Shown: positions 33,822-42,278, counted from the stretch's first letter. The stretch: 64,000 nucleotides of DNA from Anaerolineales bacterium (GCA_026129335.1 JAHCIH010000002.1:1-64000), one strand, 5' to 3'. The notes: generated from the letters alone by a model not told the origin. Program-made: numbers and translations.

Positions 33822-34106
33822 TTAGTGATAATCAACGATTTCAACCTGCAGCGCATCTCCATTGTTCCAAATAAAGCAGATGCGCCACTGGCGATTAATG
33901 CGGATGCTGTATTGCCCATCCCTGTCGCCGATCAGCTTCTTCAAGCGGTTGGCGGGAGGGATGCGCAGGTCTGCCATACTGTTCGCATTGTGCAGCATAC
34001 GCAGTTTTCGGTAGGCAATTTGCTGAATATCCTGGGGCAACTTTGCAGAGCGTTGTCGAGAGAATATCTTCTCGGTCTCCTTGCTGGCAAATCCCCGGAT
34101 GGCCAT
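33822..34106 (-). CDS. higB: HigB/RelE-family toxin
   Basis: A 94-residue RelE-fold mRNA interferase of the HigB type: GFASKETEKIFSRQR, KLRMLHNANSMADLRIPPAN, LIGDRDGQYSIRINRQWRICF and the final VEIVDYH. It cleaves ribosome-bound mRNA in this family; basic residues and the C-terminal His are at expected positions. TTGACG and TACAAT with a 17-nt spacer lie directly upstream, but TACAAT abuts the ATG, so transcription may start slightly inside the reading frame (see findings). The next gene is its antitoxin. Confidence 0.9.
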   Translation of the reverse strand: MAIRGFASKETEKIFSRQRSAKLPQDIQQIAYRKLRMLHNANSMADLRIPPANRLKKLIGDRDGQYSIRINRQWRICFIWNNGDALQVEIVDYH

Positions 34107-34124
34107 ATTGTATAGCGCGATGCG

Positions 34125-35552
34125 CTAAGCGTCAATCGTTACTGGCAGTACCACCGTAAAGACAGAGCCTTCCCCCGGCTTGGAATCCACCCAGATGCGT
34201 CCGCCGTGGTTCTCCACCACGGTTTTGACGATGGCCAGCCCCAACCCAGTGCCGGGCAGTTCTGCCTGGGTATTGCTGGCGCGATAGAACTTATCGAAGA
34301 CGCGGCTTTGCTCGTCCAGCGGGATGCCGGGGCCGTTATCGGCGACTTGCAGGATGAGCTGGTCGCCCTTCTCGCGCAGGCGCACGCGCACCCGCCCGCC
34401 CGGCGGCGTGTACTTGAGCGCATTGCCCACCAGGTTGTCGGCCAGTTGGTGCAGTTGGGTGCGGCTGCCCACTACGGCGGGCAGGCTGGCCGCCGTCTCC
34501 AGGTCCACTTTCAGCCCCCTCTCTTGCGCCAGCGGTTCGACCGCGCGGACCACATCGGAGACCAGTTGCCTCACGTCCACCGCGGTGTGCTCGTCCAGGC
34601 GGCCCACCTCCACCCGGCTCAGGTTGAGCAGGTCATCTATCAAGCCGGTGGTGGCGTGCACGCTGACCTTGACCCGCTGGATGAACTCGGCCTGCTGCGG
34701 GTTGACCTCGCCGGAACGCTCGATGAGCTCCACATAGCCCAAGATGGCGGTCAGCGGGGAGCGCAGGTCGTGAGAGACGGTGTTGACGAAATCGCCCTTG
34801 AGCTTGTCCAGCTCTTTGAAGTGGCTGACGTCGTGCAGGCTGAGTACCCGGCCCAATCCCGGCAGGTTCGCCAGGCGCAGGTGGAATACCTTACCGTCGT
34901 GGTTTTCCACTTCGTGGCGCTCCAGCGGCTCCTCGGCAGACAGGGCTTCGGCAAACCCCGGCAGGTTGAGCACCTTGTCCACCGGGTGGCCAGTCAGGTC
35001 GCCGTCCCCCAGGGCAAACGTATCACGCAGCGCCTGGTTGACCATCACCACGCGCCCCGTCTCGTCCAGTACCATCAGGCCGTCGTTGGCCTGACTGAGC
35101 ACGGTTTCCATCTCCGAGGCGCGGCGGCTCAGTGCGCCGGTCTCACGTCGCAGCCAGCGGTTCCATTGTTTGCGGTGCTGCTCGGCGTGCTGCAAGGCCG
35201 CCTCCACCTCCGCGGCCTGCAGGGGCAGGCCGAGCACATCGCTGACCCCGGCCTGCAAAGCCTGGCGCAGCAGGGCAGCAGAGGGTGATTTGGCGGCCAG
35301 CAATATGGGCAGGTTGGGGTGGCCGGAGCGCACTTGCGCCAGCTGGCCCAAATCGTCGCCCGCCAGGGCGATGTCGATCAACAAAATATCGGGGCGGCGG
35401 GCGCCTTTCAGTTCGGCAGTCAGGGAAGCGGGGTCGTGGGCTTGCTGCACACTGACTTTCAAAGGCGCAAAAATCTCCCCCGCCGCTTGCTGGGCAAGCG
35501 TCGCGTCTTTCAAAGCCAGGAGCAGTCGTTTGGCCACAGTCCGGCGAATCAT
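34125..35552 (-). CDS. Pseudoreceiver-PAS sensor histidine kinase
   Basis: A 475-residue soluble kinase. Residues ~8-125 form a receiver-like domain (RRPDILLIDIALAGDDLG with an Asp), but the acidic pocket at the start reads LALKDA and the C-terminal Lys is replaced (VLGLPLQ), so it is probably a pseudoreceiver. A PAS domain follows (~150-250; LSQANDGLMVLDETGRVVMV). HisKA comes next with the phospho-acceptor His near 263 (NTVSHDLRSPLTAIL) and then HATPase_c (NLVGNALKYTPPGG, VADNGPGIP, GTGLGLAIVK). No partner regulator is adjacent. It ends just upstream of the higBA promoter. Confidence 0.85.
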   Translation of the reverse strand: MIRRTVAKRLLLALKDATLAQQAAGEIFAPLKVSVQQAHDPASLTAELKGARRPDILLIDIALAGDDLGQLAQVRSGHPNLPILLAAKSPSAALLRQALQAGVSDVLGLPLQAAEVEAALQHAEQHRKQWNRWLRRETGALSRRASEMETVLSQANDGLMVLDETGRVVMVNQALRDTFALGDGDLTGHPVDKVLNLPGFAEALSAEEPLERHEVENHDGKVFHLRLANLPGLGRVLSLHDVSHFKELDKLKGDFVNTVSHDLRSPLTAILGYVELIERSGEVNPQQAEFIQRVKVSVHATTGLIDDLLNLSRVEVGRLDEHTAVDVRQLVSDVVRAVEPLAQERGLKVDLETAASLPAVVGSRTQLHQLADNLVGNALKYTPPGGRVRVRLREKGDQLILQVADNGPGIPLDEQSRVFDKFYRASNTQAELPGTGLGLAIVKTVVENHGGRIWVDSKPGEGSVFTVVLPVTIDA

Positions 35553-35647
35553 AGCATGGCTTGGCTGTTAGAGTTGTATTAATCCTATAAATGGGTGATT
35601 GACTCCCTTTCCAGGCGTCATACAATCGCTTTGTTAAGTCGAACCCT

Positions 35648-36550
35648 ATGGAATACCGCGATTATTACGAAATCCTGGGCGTAGGCCGCGGCGCCAGCCA
35701 GGAAGAAATCAAAAAAGCCTATCGCAAACTGGCTTTGCAGTATCACCCTGACCGCAATCCAGACGACAAGAGCGCCGAAGAGAAGTTCAAAGAGATCAAC
35801 GAGGCCTATCAGGTACTCAGCGACCCTGAAAAGCGCACTCACTACGACCAGCTGGGCAAGGAATACAACCGCTGGCAGCGCCAGGGCGGCTCGCCGGGCG
35901 GCTTCGACTGGGGTCGCTGGACCACCGGCGCTCCCGGCGGCGTGCATGTGGAATACTCCGGCAACGTCGAAGACTTGTTCGGCGGCGGTTTCTCCGATTT
36001 CTTCCAGCAGATATTCGGCGGACTGGGCGGCTTTGCGCCCGGCTCTCGGGCTGCGGCCGCCCGCCCGACCGCCTATGAGCAGCCGGTCACGGTGAGCCTG
36101 GAGGAGGCCTACCGCGGCGCCAGCCGCCTGCTGCAGCTGAACGGCAAACGGCTGGAAGTGAAAATCCCCGCCGGGGCCAGCACCGGCACCAAGGTGCGCA
36201 TGGCCGGGGCCGGGCCGGCGCAGGGCGACATCTACCTGGTGGTGGATGTGGCCGCCGACCCGCGCTTCACTCGCCAGGGCGACGACCTGTACACGGATGT
36301 GGACACCGACCTGTATACTGCTGTCCTGGGCGGCGAAGTGCGCGTGCCCACAATGGAGGGCGATGTGCTGCTCAAGGTGCCCCCCGGCTCACAGCCCGGC
36401 CAGGCCATCCGCCTGAAGGGCAAGGGCATGCCGCAGCTGCGCGGCAAGGGCCGCGGCGACCTGTTCGCCCGGCTCAAGGTACGCCTGCCGAAAACACTGA
36501 CCGCCGAGCAGCGCGAGTTGTTCGAACGCTTGGCGGAAAATAAGGAATAA
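35648..36550 (+). CDS. DnaJ/CbpA-type co-chaperone
   Basis: A 300-residue J-domain protein. The J domain is at 1-70 ([20 protein letters not shown], the HPD motif in YHPDRNP). A Gly/Phe-rich part with [14 protein letters not shown] follows, and then directly the two C-terminal beta-sandwich domains (~140-290; [35 protein letters not shown]). There is no CxxCxGxG zinc finger, so it is of the CbpA (type II) kind that stimulates DnaK and holds unfolded proteins. TACAAT lies at about 35622. It is followed after 25 nt by the HtrA-type protease, a stress-response pairing. Confidence 0.9.
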   Translation: MEYRDYYEILGVGRGASQEEIKKAYRKLALQYHPDRNPDDKSAEEKFKEINEAYQVLSDPEKRTHYDQLGKEYNRWQRQGGSPGGFDWGRWTTGAPGGVHVEYSGNVEDLFGGGFSDFFQQIFGGLGGFAPGSRAAAARPTAYEQPVTVSLEEAYRGASRLLQLNGKRLEVKIPAGASTGTKVRMAGAGPAQGDIYLVVDVAADPRFTRQGDDLYTDVDTDLYTAVLGGEVRVPTMEGDVLLKVPPGSQPGQAIRLKGKGMPQLRGKGRGDLFARLKVRLPKTLTAEQRELFERLAENKE

Positions 36551-36575
36551 TTCGCCTGAGAAAGGTCTCATAACA

Positions 36576-37727
36576 ATGAAGAAGAGCCTTCGCCTCACTT
36601 TGCTGTTGGCCAGCCTGCTGGTGCTCACCAGCCTGGCCTGCCGGCTGCCGCTCGGTGAATTGAGCGGCATTTTCGACGCCGTACAAGATGCCCCCAGTAG
36701 TCCTGTGGATGTGGACGAGCCGGCCCCGCTGGCCACCGCGGGTATCCCCGTTTCCGAGGATATGCTCAACCAGCAGGAAGCGCTGATTTCGCTATACCAA
36801 GCGGTCAGCCCCGGGGTGGTCTCAATCACCACCGTCACCAACCTGGGCGGCGGGCAGGGTTCCGGGTTCGTTTACGATACCGAGGGGCACATCGTCACCA
36901 ACTATCACGTCATCCAGGGCGCTACCTACCTTGAAGTCTCTTTCCCCTCCGGCGTGAAGTCCGTAGGCCGGGTGATTGGGGAGGACCGCGATTCCGACCT
37001 GGCCGTGGTCAGGGTGGATATCGCCGCCGAGACGCTGCAGCCGCTCAGGCTGGGCGACTCGGATGCCCTGCACATCGGCCAGTACGTGGTGGCCATCGGC
37101 AACCCCTTCGGCCTACAGGGCAGCATGAGTACCGGCATCGTCTCCAGCCTGGGGCGCTCGCTGCAATCGCTCAACCAGACCGGCGAAGGCCTGGCCTACA
37201 GCGCCGGCGATCTGATCCAGACCGATGCGGCGATCAACCCGGGAAACTCCGGCGGCCCGCTGCTCAATTTGCAGGGTGAGGTGGTCGGCGTCAACCGCGC
37301 CATCCGCACTTTCAGTTCGGCGGAAGACGGCAGCGCGCTGAACTCCGGCATCGGTTTCGCCATTTCCAGCAACATCGTCAGCCGTGTGGTGCCCAGCCTG
37401 ATCAGCCAGGGCCACTTCGACTACCCGTTCCTCGGCATCAGCAGCAGCCCCGACCTGACGCTGGCCGATGCTGAGCGCCTGGGCCTCAACCGCACCGACG
37501 GCGCGCTGATCACCCGCGTGGTGCCGGGCGGCCCGGCGGATGAAGCCGGCATACAGATGGGCGATTTCATCATCGCCATCGACAGCCTGAGCATCAAGAA
37601 CTTCGACGATCTGATCTCGTATCTCTTCCGCCAGAAGAACCCCGGCGAGACCATTGTGCTCACTGTGATCCGCAATGGCGCCCAAACCGATATCGCCATG
37701 GTGCTGGGCGCACGGCCCAGGCAATAA
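36576..37727 (+). CDS. HtrA/DegP-like S1C serine protease (membrane-attached)
   Basis: A 383-residue extracytoplasmic protease for quality control. The N-terminus is a signal segment ending LVLTSLAC (Cys22), compatible with lipid anchoring though position -3 is Ser. The trypsin-like domain has His111 (VTNYHVIQG), Asp141 (DSDLAVVRV) and Ser225 (INPGNSGGPLL), a complete triad. One PDZ domain follows at ~285-380 (ALITRVVPGGPADEAGIQMGD). It is part of a two-gene unit with the J-domain gene and ends at a strong terminator. Confidence 0.93.
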   Translation: MKKSLRLTLLLASLLVLTSLACRLPLGELSGIFDAVQDAPSSPVDVDEPAPLATAGIPVSEDMLNQQEALISLYQAVSPGVVSITTVTNLGGGQGSGFVYDTEGHIVTNYHVIQGATYLEVSFPSGVKSVGRVIGEDRDSDLAVVRVDIAAETLQPLRLGDSDALHIGQYVVAIGNPFGLQGSMSTGIVSSLGRSLQSLNQTGEGLAYSAGDLIQTDAAINPGNSGGPLLNLQGEVVGVNRAIRTFSSAEDGSALNSGIGFAISSNIVSRVVPSLISQGHFDYPFLGISSSPDLTLADAERLGLNRTDGALITRVVPGGPADEAGIQMGDFIIAIDSLSIKNFDDLISYLFRQKNPGETIVLTVIRNGAQTDIAMVLGARPRQ

Positions 37728-37740
37728 GCAGACAACAAAT

Positions 37741-37772
37741 AAAAAGCGCCGCCCAATTGGGCGGCGCTTTTT
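37741..37772. terminator. Strong bidirectional terminator between htrA-like and ftsK genes
   Basis: A perfect 32-nt palindrome: A-tract, GC-rich arms GCGCCGCCC/GGGCGGCGC and T-tract. It serves both convergent genes. Confidence 0.85.
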
Positions 37773-37780
37773 ATTTCTTT

Positions 37781-40000
37781 TTATTCCCCGATCGGCGGCG
37801 CGGCGGCGCCGTAATCCAGCACCTCGCGGTGCTGCGCCCCGCTCTTGGCGGGCCCGATAATGCCGCGCGACTCCATCTGCTCGATGATGCGCGCCGAGCG
37901 CGTGTAGCCAATGCCCATGCGGCGCTGCAGCATGGAGATCGAGGCGCGGCCGCGGCGGCGCACCAGGTCCACCGCTTCGTTGAACAGCGGGTCTTGCTCG
38001 GCTTCTTCCTGTATCTGCTCGATCTCGTCCCAGATCGGCATCTGCTTCAGCGGCACGCCGTCGGGCGGCGCATCAGCGGGCGCCTCCGCTGGCGAGCCCG
38101 TCGGGGCGGCGCTGCCGGCAAAAGCGCGCCAGTGGCTGACGATGCGCAATATCTCGCTCTCGGCCAGGTAGACGCCCTGCAAACGCACCGGGGCGGGCGC
38201 GTCGGGCGGCTGGAAGAGCATGTCGCCGCGGCCCAGCAGGCGTTCCGCGCCCGGCTGGTCGAGGATCACGCGGCTGTCGGTGCTCGAAGCCACCGCAAAG
38301 GCAATCCGCGCCGGGAAGTTTGCCTTGATCAGGCCGGTGACCACGTCCACCGAGGGGCGTTGAGTGGAGAGGATCAGGTGGATGCCGGTGGCGCGGGCTA
38401 GTTGGGCCATGCGCGCCAGCAGGCGCTCGGTCTGGTCAGGGGCGACCATCATCAGGTCGGCGAGTTCGTCGATGACCAGCACCATGAAGGGCAGCTTCTC
38501 GCCGCCCTGTTCGACCATACGGGCGTTGTAGTCATTGATGTGGCGGGCGCCAACTTTGGCGAAAGCCTGGTAGCGCTTGTCCATCTCCGCGGTGACCCAC
38601 TGCAGCACGCCGACTACACGGTCGATTTCCACCACCACGGGGAAGCGCAGATGCGGGATGTTGTTGTAACCGGTCAGCTCGACCCGTTTGGGGTCGACCA
38701 GGATCAGGCGCAGGGTTTCCGGCGTGTTGTTGAGCAGCAGGCAGCAGATCAACGCGTTGACGCACACCGACTTGCCCGAGCCGGTGGCCCCGGCGATAAG
38801 CAAATGCGGCATGGCCGCCAGGTCGGCGGCCACCGCGTGGCCAGCCACGTCCTGCCCCAGCGCGAAGCGCAGCGGGGAGCGCAGGCGCTCGAAGGCTTCG
38901 CTCTCCATCACATCGCGCATTGCCACCGTGGCTTCCTGCTCGTTGGGAACTTCAATGCCCACGTAGCCTTTGCCGGGCACGGGGGCCTGCACGCGGATGC
39001 GCGAGGCGGCCAGGGCCAGGGCTAGGTCGTCGGCGAGGGCGGCAATCTTGCCCACGCGTACGCGGGTGCGCCCACCGCGCGTCTCCACGAACTCCGGCTC
39101 CACGCCGAACTGGGTGATGGTCGGCCCGCGGTGGATCTCCACCACCCGCGCCGGAGCGCCGAAAGAACGCAGCGTTTCTTCGATTTTGGCGCCGCGCTCT
39201 TTGTCGTGGCTTGGGTTATAGCTCAGCCTGTCGCCGAGGTCGAGCATGTCGGCCAAAACCGGCAGCACCCAGGTCGGCTTTTCACCCTCGGCCTGCAGCG
39301 TATCCGGGGCGGCGAATGCCTCCGCTGGCGCGCCGGGCGGCGGCATCAGCGGCTCGGGCGGGGACGCCTCAGCGGCCCGCGGTTCGGGGTCATAGGCCAG
39401 TTCGGGTTCGTAGGGCTGCAAAGGCGCCTGGCGCAGCGCACGGCGCTCTTGCCAACGCCGCCAGGCATCTACAACGTCTTCGAATACATTGAACAGCGAA
39501 ATCTCAAAAGTCAGCGAAATGGCGATGAGCAGCCCGGCGGCGGCCAGCACCCACAGGCCAACCTGGCCTAGGCCGCTCGCCAACCATGTAGCCAGCGCGG
39601 CGCCCAGCCGCCCGCCGCCGAAGTCCAGCGCCTCGAGCCAGAGCAGCGCAGTGAAAAAGAGCAGCGCGGCGCCCAGCAGGCGGCGGCCGCGCAGCGGCGG
39701 GATACGCTCGAAACGGCGCAGGATGAGCCAAACGCCCAGCAGCACCAGGCCGCCCAGGAAGAAATGCAAGCCCGCGCCCAGCAGCTGGCCCCAGAAGTCC
39801 AGCCAGGCCGCGCCAAAGCCGCCCGGCTCCACGGTGAAATCCAGCAACAGGGTCAGCCCGCCAAACAGGGCCAGCACGAAGCCCAGCGCATCCAGCTTGC
39901 GGTCCGGTGAAATACGGTACCAGAACTGCAGCATGGAGGTGAATATGTCGGGGCCGGGCGCGGCGCGCTTTTTACGCGGGGCGGCTTTGCGTTTTGCCAT
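37781..40000 (-). CDS. ftsK: DNA translocase FtsK/SpoIIIE
   Basis: A 739-residue double-strand DNA pump that moves chromosome ends through the division septum. The N-terminal ~190 residues contain 4-5 membrane helices, followed by a short linker with acidic/Pro-rich stretches. The motor domain starts near 240 with LIAGATGSGKSVCVNALI (Walker A) and FMVLVIDELADLMMVA (Walker B). The C-terminal gamma winged helix is complete (ISMLQRRMGIGYTRSARIIE), so it can read KOPS-type signals. ATG 40000 is chosen because TATACT lies 8 nt upstream; an upstream in-frame start would precede the promoter. It is convergent to the protease gene. Confidence 0.94.
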   Translation of the reverse strand: MAKRKAAPRKKRAAPGPDIFTSMLQFWYRISPDRKLDALGFVLALFGGLTLLLDFTVEPGGFGAAWLDFWGQLLGAGLHFFLGGLVLLGVWLILRRFERIPPLRGRRLLGAALLFFTALLWLEALDFGGGRLGAALATWLASGLGQVGLWVLAAAGLLIAISLTFEISLFNVFEDVVDAWRRWQERRALRQAPLQPYEPELAYDPEPRAAEASPPEPLMPPPGAPAEAFAAPDTLQAEGEKPTWVLPVLADMLDLGDRLSYNPSHDKERGAKIEETLRSFGAPARVVEIHRGPTITQFGVEPEFVETRGGRTRVRVGKIAALADDLALALAASRIRVQAPVPGKGYVGIEVPNEQEATVAMRDVMESEAFERLRSPLRFALGQDVAGHAVAADLAAMPHLLIAGATGSGKSVCVNALICCLLLNNTPETLRLILVDPKRVELTGYNNIPHLRFPVVVEIDRVVGVLQWVTAEMDKRYQAFAKVGARHINDYNARMVEQGGEKLPFMVLVIDELADLMMVAPDQTERLLARMAQLARATGIHLILSTQRPSVDVVTGLIKANFPARIAFAVASSTDSRVILDQPGAERLLGRGDMLFQPPDAPAPVRLQGVYLAESEILRIVSHWRAFAGSAAPTGSPAEAPADAPPDGVPLKQMPIWDEIEQIQEEAEQDPLFNEAVDLVRRRGRASISMLQRRMGIGYTRSARIIEQMESRGIIGPAKSGAQHREVLDYGAAAPPIGE

Positions 40001-40008
40001 TGGGCGCG

Positions 40009-40014
40009 AGTATA
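40009..40014 (-). promoter_or_regulatory. -10 box (TATACT) of ftsK
   Basis: TATACT on the minus strand, 8 nt before ATG 40000. Leaderless layout; it decides the start. Confidence 0.5.
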
Positions 40015-40019
40015 GCATT

Positions 40020-40110
40020 TCAGTACTTAGGGATTAGTGATTAGGAATCAGGGAACCAATCAGCAATCAGCAATTAGCAATCAGACAACCCCTAATCACT
40101 GATACCTGTT
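40020..40110. repeat. Short direct and inverted repeats (ATTAG/AATCAG and TACCTGT units)
   Basis: The ftsK-rnz gap contains units such as GATTAGTGATTAGGAATCAG, then CAATCAGCAATCAGCAATTAGCAATCAG-like copies (about 40058-40082), then CCCCTAATCACTGATACCTG and TACCTGTTACCTGTTACC (about 40101-40120). CTAATCACT is the inverse of AGTGATTAG, so the two halves can fold together. It looks like a simple-sequence intergenic element; no coding potential. Confidence 0.5.
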
Positions 40111-40167
40111 ACCTGTTACCTGATGACTTCCCGTTACAATACTCTCTCAACCTAAAAAGAGGCCCCT

Positions 40168-41112
40168 TTGTTCGAATTCGTTTTCCTGGGCACGTCCGCC
40201 TCGGCGCCTTCCGTGCACCGCGGCCTGTCGGCCCACATCATCAAGCACAACGAGATGCGCTTCCTGGTCGACTGCGGCGAGGGCACCCAGCGCCAGATTT
40301 TGCGTTCCGGCCTGGGCTTCAAGCGGCTCAACCACATCCTGGTCACCCACGGCCATCTGGACCACATCCTCGGCCTGGCCGGCTTGTTCTCCACCTTCAC
40401 CCGCTGGGAAACTCTGGAAGATATCGAAATTATGGCTGGCAAGTGGACGCTGGAGCGCATCGACGCACTGCTCTACGGCGTGCGCGTCATCCCCAAAGGC
40501 AAGGGGCCGGTGAATGTCAGCCTGCGCGCCATCCAGCCCGGGGTGATCTTCGAGGCCGAGGACTTCAGCATCCGCGCCTTTGCGGTCAGCCACCGCGGGC
40601 CGGACTGCCTGGGCTTCGTCTTCGAAGAGCGCGCCCGGCGGCCCTTCCTGCCTGAGAAGGCCGAGGCGCTGGGCGTGCCCCCAGGGCCGCTGCGTCGCGA
40701 GCTGGTTAATGGCAAGGCGGTTACGCTGGAAGACGGGCGCGTGGTGCAGCCCGATGAGGTGCTGGGCGAAGAAGTGAAGGGCGCCAAGCTGGTGCACATC
40801 GGCGACGCCGGCCGCACCGACGATGTGCTGGAGCACTGCCGCGACGCCGACGCGCTGGTCATCGAGGCCACTTATTTGGAGGAGGAGCGCGAGATGGCCC
40901 GCGAGTTCGCCCACCTCACCGCCCGCCAATCCGCCGAGCTGGCTCGCGAGGCCGGCGTGGGCAAGCTGCTGCTCACCCACATCTCGCGGCGCTACCGCGA
41001 AAGCGACGTGGCCGCCGAGGCGCAGGCCGTCTTCGCCAACACGCACGTGGCGCGCGACTTCGACGCCTTCCAGATCAAGCGCGGCGAAGTGGTGAAGATA
41101 GAGAATTCATAG
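40168..41112 (+). CDS. rnz: Ribonuclease Z
   Basis: A 314-residue tRNA 3'-processing endonuclease of the long-loop MBL family. Metal ligands: HGHLDH at 61-66, a His near VSHRGPDC, an Asp in HIGDAGRTDD and the final His in LLLTHISRRYRE; the first strand reads FVFLGTSASAPS, as in all RNase Z. The middle ~150-250 part is the substrate-binding arm. The start is TTG at 40168 with AAGAGG 5 nt upstream; no ATG gives the first strand. TACAAT lies near 40135. It is a single-gene unit. Confidence 0.92.
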   Translation: MFEFVFLGTSASAPSVHRGLSAHIIKHNEMRFLVDCGEGTQRQILRSGLGFKRLNHILVTHGHLDHILGLAGLFSTFTRWETLEDIEIMAGKWTLERIDALLYGVRVIPKGKGPVNVSLRAIQPGVIFEAEDFSIRAFAVSHRGPDCLGFVFEERARRPFLPEKAEALGVPPGPLRRELVNGKAVTLEDGRVVQPDEVLGEEVKGAKLVHIGDAGRTDDVLEHCRDADALVIEATYLEEEREMAREFAHLTARQSAELAREAGVGKLLLTHISRRYRESDVAAEAQAVFANTHVARDFDAFQIKRGEVVKIENS

Positions 41113-41191
41113 CCAACAGGAGTGCCTTTGATAAATTTGCTATAAACCGGGCAATCAACTAAACATTCCCGGTACAGTTAAGGGTTTAAAG

Positions 41192-41539
41192 TCAGGATGC
41201 TAAGAGGCTCCATATGCCCCTGACGACTAAAATTAGTCCGAGAAAATCTAACAAAAGGCCAAGGAGATCAGGATCCCATTCTGTCCAGCTTATAAATGCT
41301 GCAGGGCCTGTATAGACATTAGGAGGTTTTATGGTTGATTTTGTTTTGTGGTTTTTCCATTCTCCTAGTCCTAATAAGATTATTCCTGATGAAATAGCTT
41401 GCAACTGGCCATTTGTTAAATTTGTAGTACCTTTAATTTCTACAAATAGAGAAGAAATGAAAACCAACCCTCCAATGTATACGAACGCTTTATACCAACT
41501 ATCAATAATGAGACCCTTTAAAAAATCACTTATAGCCAT
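41192..41539 (-). CDS. Small A+T-rich membrane protein of unknown function (115 aa)
   Basis: I do not recognise this 115-residue protein. It has three likely membrane segments: AFVYIGGLVFISSLFVEI, then AISSGIILLGLG and a C-terminal LLGLLLDFLGLILVVRGIW. A soluble loop lies between them (KNHKTKSTIKPPNVYTGPAA). The coding sequence is clearly A+T-richer than its neighbours and uses AT-rich codons (ATA, TTA, AGA), suggesting recent acquisition. The start ATG 41539 follows AGGGAG by 7 nt; a TATACT box lies about 35 nt further upstream. It is divergent to the orphan SAM-like element. Confidence 0.6.
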   Translation of the reverse strand: MAISDFLKGLIIDSWYKAFVYIGGLVFISSLFVEIKGTTNLTNGQLQAISSGIILLGLGEWKNHKTKSTIKPPNVYTGPAAFISWTEWDPDLLGLLLDFLGLILVVRGIWSLLAS

Positions 41540-41602
41540 GTGCCACTCCCTATCGTACACGCTCGAGTAAGTACAGTATAAAACAGGTAAGTTGACATCC
41601 AT

Positions 41603-41685
41603 ATTTCGGCGCAAGATGTGGAGGGACCAGATCTTGAAGCCTTGGCAACCTCTGGGTGACTATCCAGTACCGAGATGACAGAAAT
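41603..41685 (+). promoter_or_regulatory. Orphan SAM-I-like riboswitch aptamer
   Basis: The core reads GTGGAGGGACC, TTGAAGCC, TTGGCAACC, as in S-box (SAM-I) RNAs. P1 can form from ATTTC (41603-41607) and GAAAT (41681-41685), and P3 from CTGG/CCAG (41652-41665). The P2-loop ATCT (41631-41634) can pair with AGAT (41673-41676) in the J3/4 region, a compensated pseudoknot different from the one at 42279. The usual GGTGCCAATTCC strand is not kept, so it is a divergent or SAM-I/IV-like variant. Nothing on the plus strand follows except a convergent DUF1761 gene. Confidence 0.65.
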
Positions 41686-41687
41686 AA

Positions 41688-41717
41688 AAAGCCGGACGAA
41701 TGCATTCGTCCGGCTTT
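41688..41717. terminator. Palindromic terminator after the orphan riboswitch
   Basis: A perfect 30-nt palindrome (stem GCCGGACGAATGC...). The minus-strand side ends in TTTTTATTT and can end the DUF1761 transcript; the plus-strand side ends TTTGTTT and can act as the riboswitch expression platform. TTTCGGC (41604-41610) is complementary to its 5' arm GCCGGA, a candidate antiterminator. Confidence 0.75.
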
Positions 41718-41734
41718 GTTTGGGAATCCTCACC

Positions 41735-42145
41735 TCAACCCATCGCCCCGATGATCAGGCCCATCACGGCAAAGACCACGGTGTTGTAACCAGCGTTGAT
41801 CAGCCACAGCTTGAACGGCTTACCCTCAAACAAGTAGTTGACGCCGAAAGCCAGGCCAACCCAGCACAGGCCGGCCACCAAGCCATAGGTCAGACCGGTC
41901 ATGGCGCCTGCGCCGCGACCCAGGAACATGGCGAAGGTGAAAGCCATGATCAGCTCCAACACCAACGAGCCACCCAGCAGGCGGCCCAGGTTGGGCGTCT
42001 CCTGGGTGCTGGCTTTGCCCGTGCCTTTGGAGCCCATGCCGATCAGCTCTTGCCAGGGTTTGGCAAAGACGACGGTGTACCAAAGAAACCCGAGGAAGAA
42101 AGCGGCCAAGGCGGCCAAAAATACTGCCAGGTAATTGATATCCAT
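41735..42145 (-). CDS. DUF1761 family membrane protein
   Basis: A 136-residue protein with four predicted helices. The DUF1761 signature is visible: NYLAVFLAALAAFFLGFLWY followed by FAKPWQELIGM, a middle GSLVLELIMAFTFAMFLG, and GKPFKLWLINAGYNTVVFAVMG at the end. The function of the family is unknown. AAGGAG lies 8 nt before ATG 42145, and TTGCAG-16-TAAACT upstream is a possible promoter. It ends 18 nt before the palindromic terminator and is transcribed towards the orphan riboswitch. Confidence 0.85.
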   Translation of the reverse strand: MDINYLAVFLAALAAFFLGFLWYTVVFAKPWQELIGMGSKGTGKASTQETPNLGRLLGGSLVLELIMAFTFAMFLGRGAGAMTGLTYGLVAGLCWVGLAFGVNYLFEGKPFKLWLINAGYNTVVFAVMGLIIGAMG

Positions 42146-42214
42146 TCGTTCTCCTTACAAAGTTGCTTGACGTGCAGTTTAGAACACAAGCGGCCATCTG
42201 CAAGTTACGCTGAT

Positions 42215-42243
42215 TTGACACTTCATTCTCAGCGCGTTATACT
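42215..42243 (+). promoter_or_regulatory. Consensus sigma-70-type promoter of metH
   Basis: TTGACA (42215-42220), 17-nt spacer and TATACT (42238-42243). Transcription would start about 42250, upstream of the SAM riboswitch aptamer. Confidence 0.8.
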
Positions 42244-42278
42244 CGCCGCTAATTGAATAGCGCAGCTTGACTGCGCAA

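Noticed and set aside
40020..40110. CRISPR array
   Set aside because: Units are 6-10 nt and irregular, with no spacers of constant length and no cas genes.
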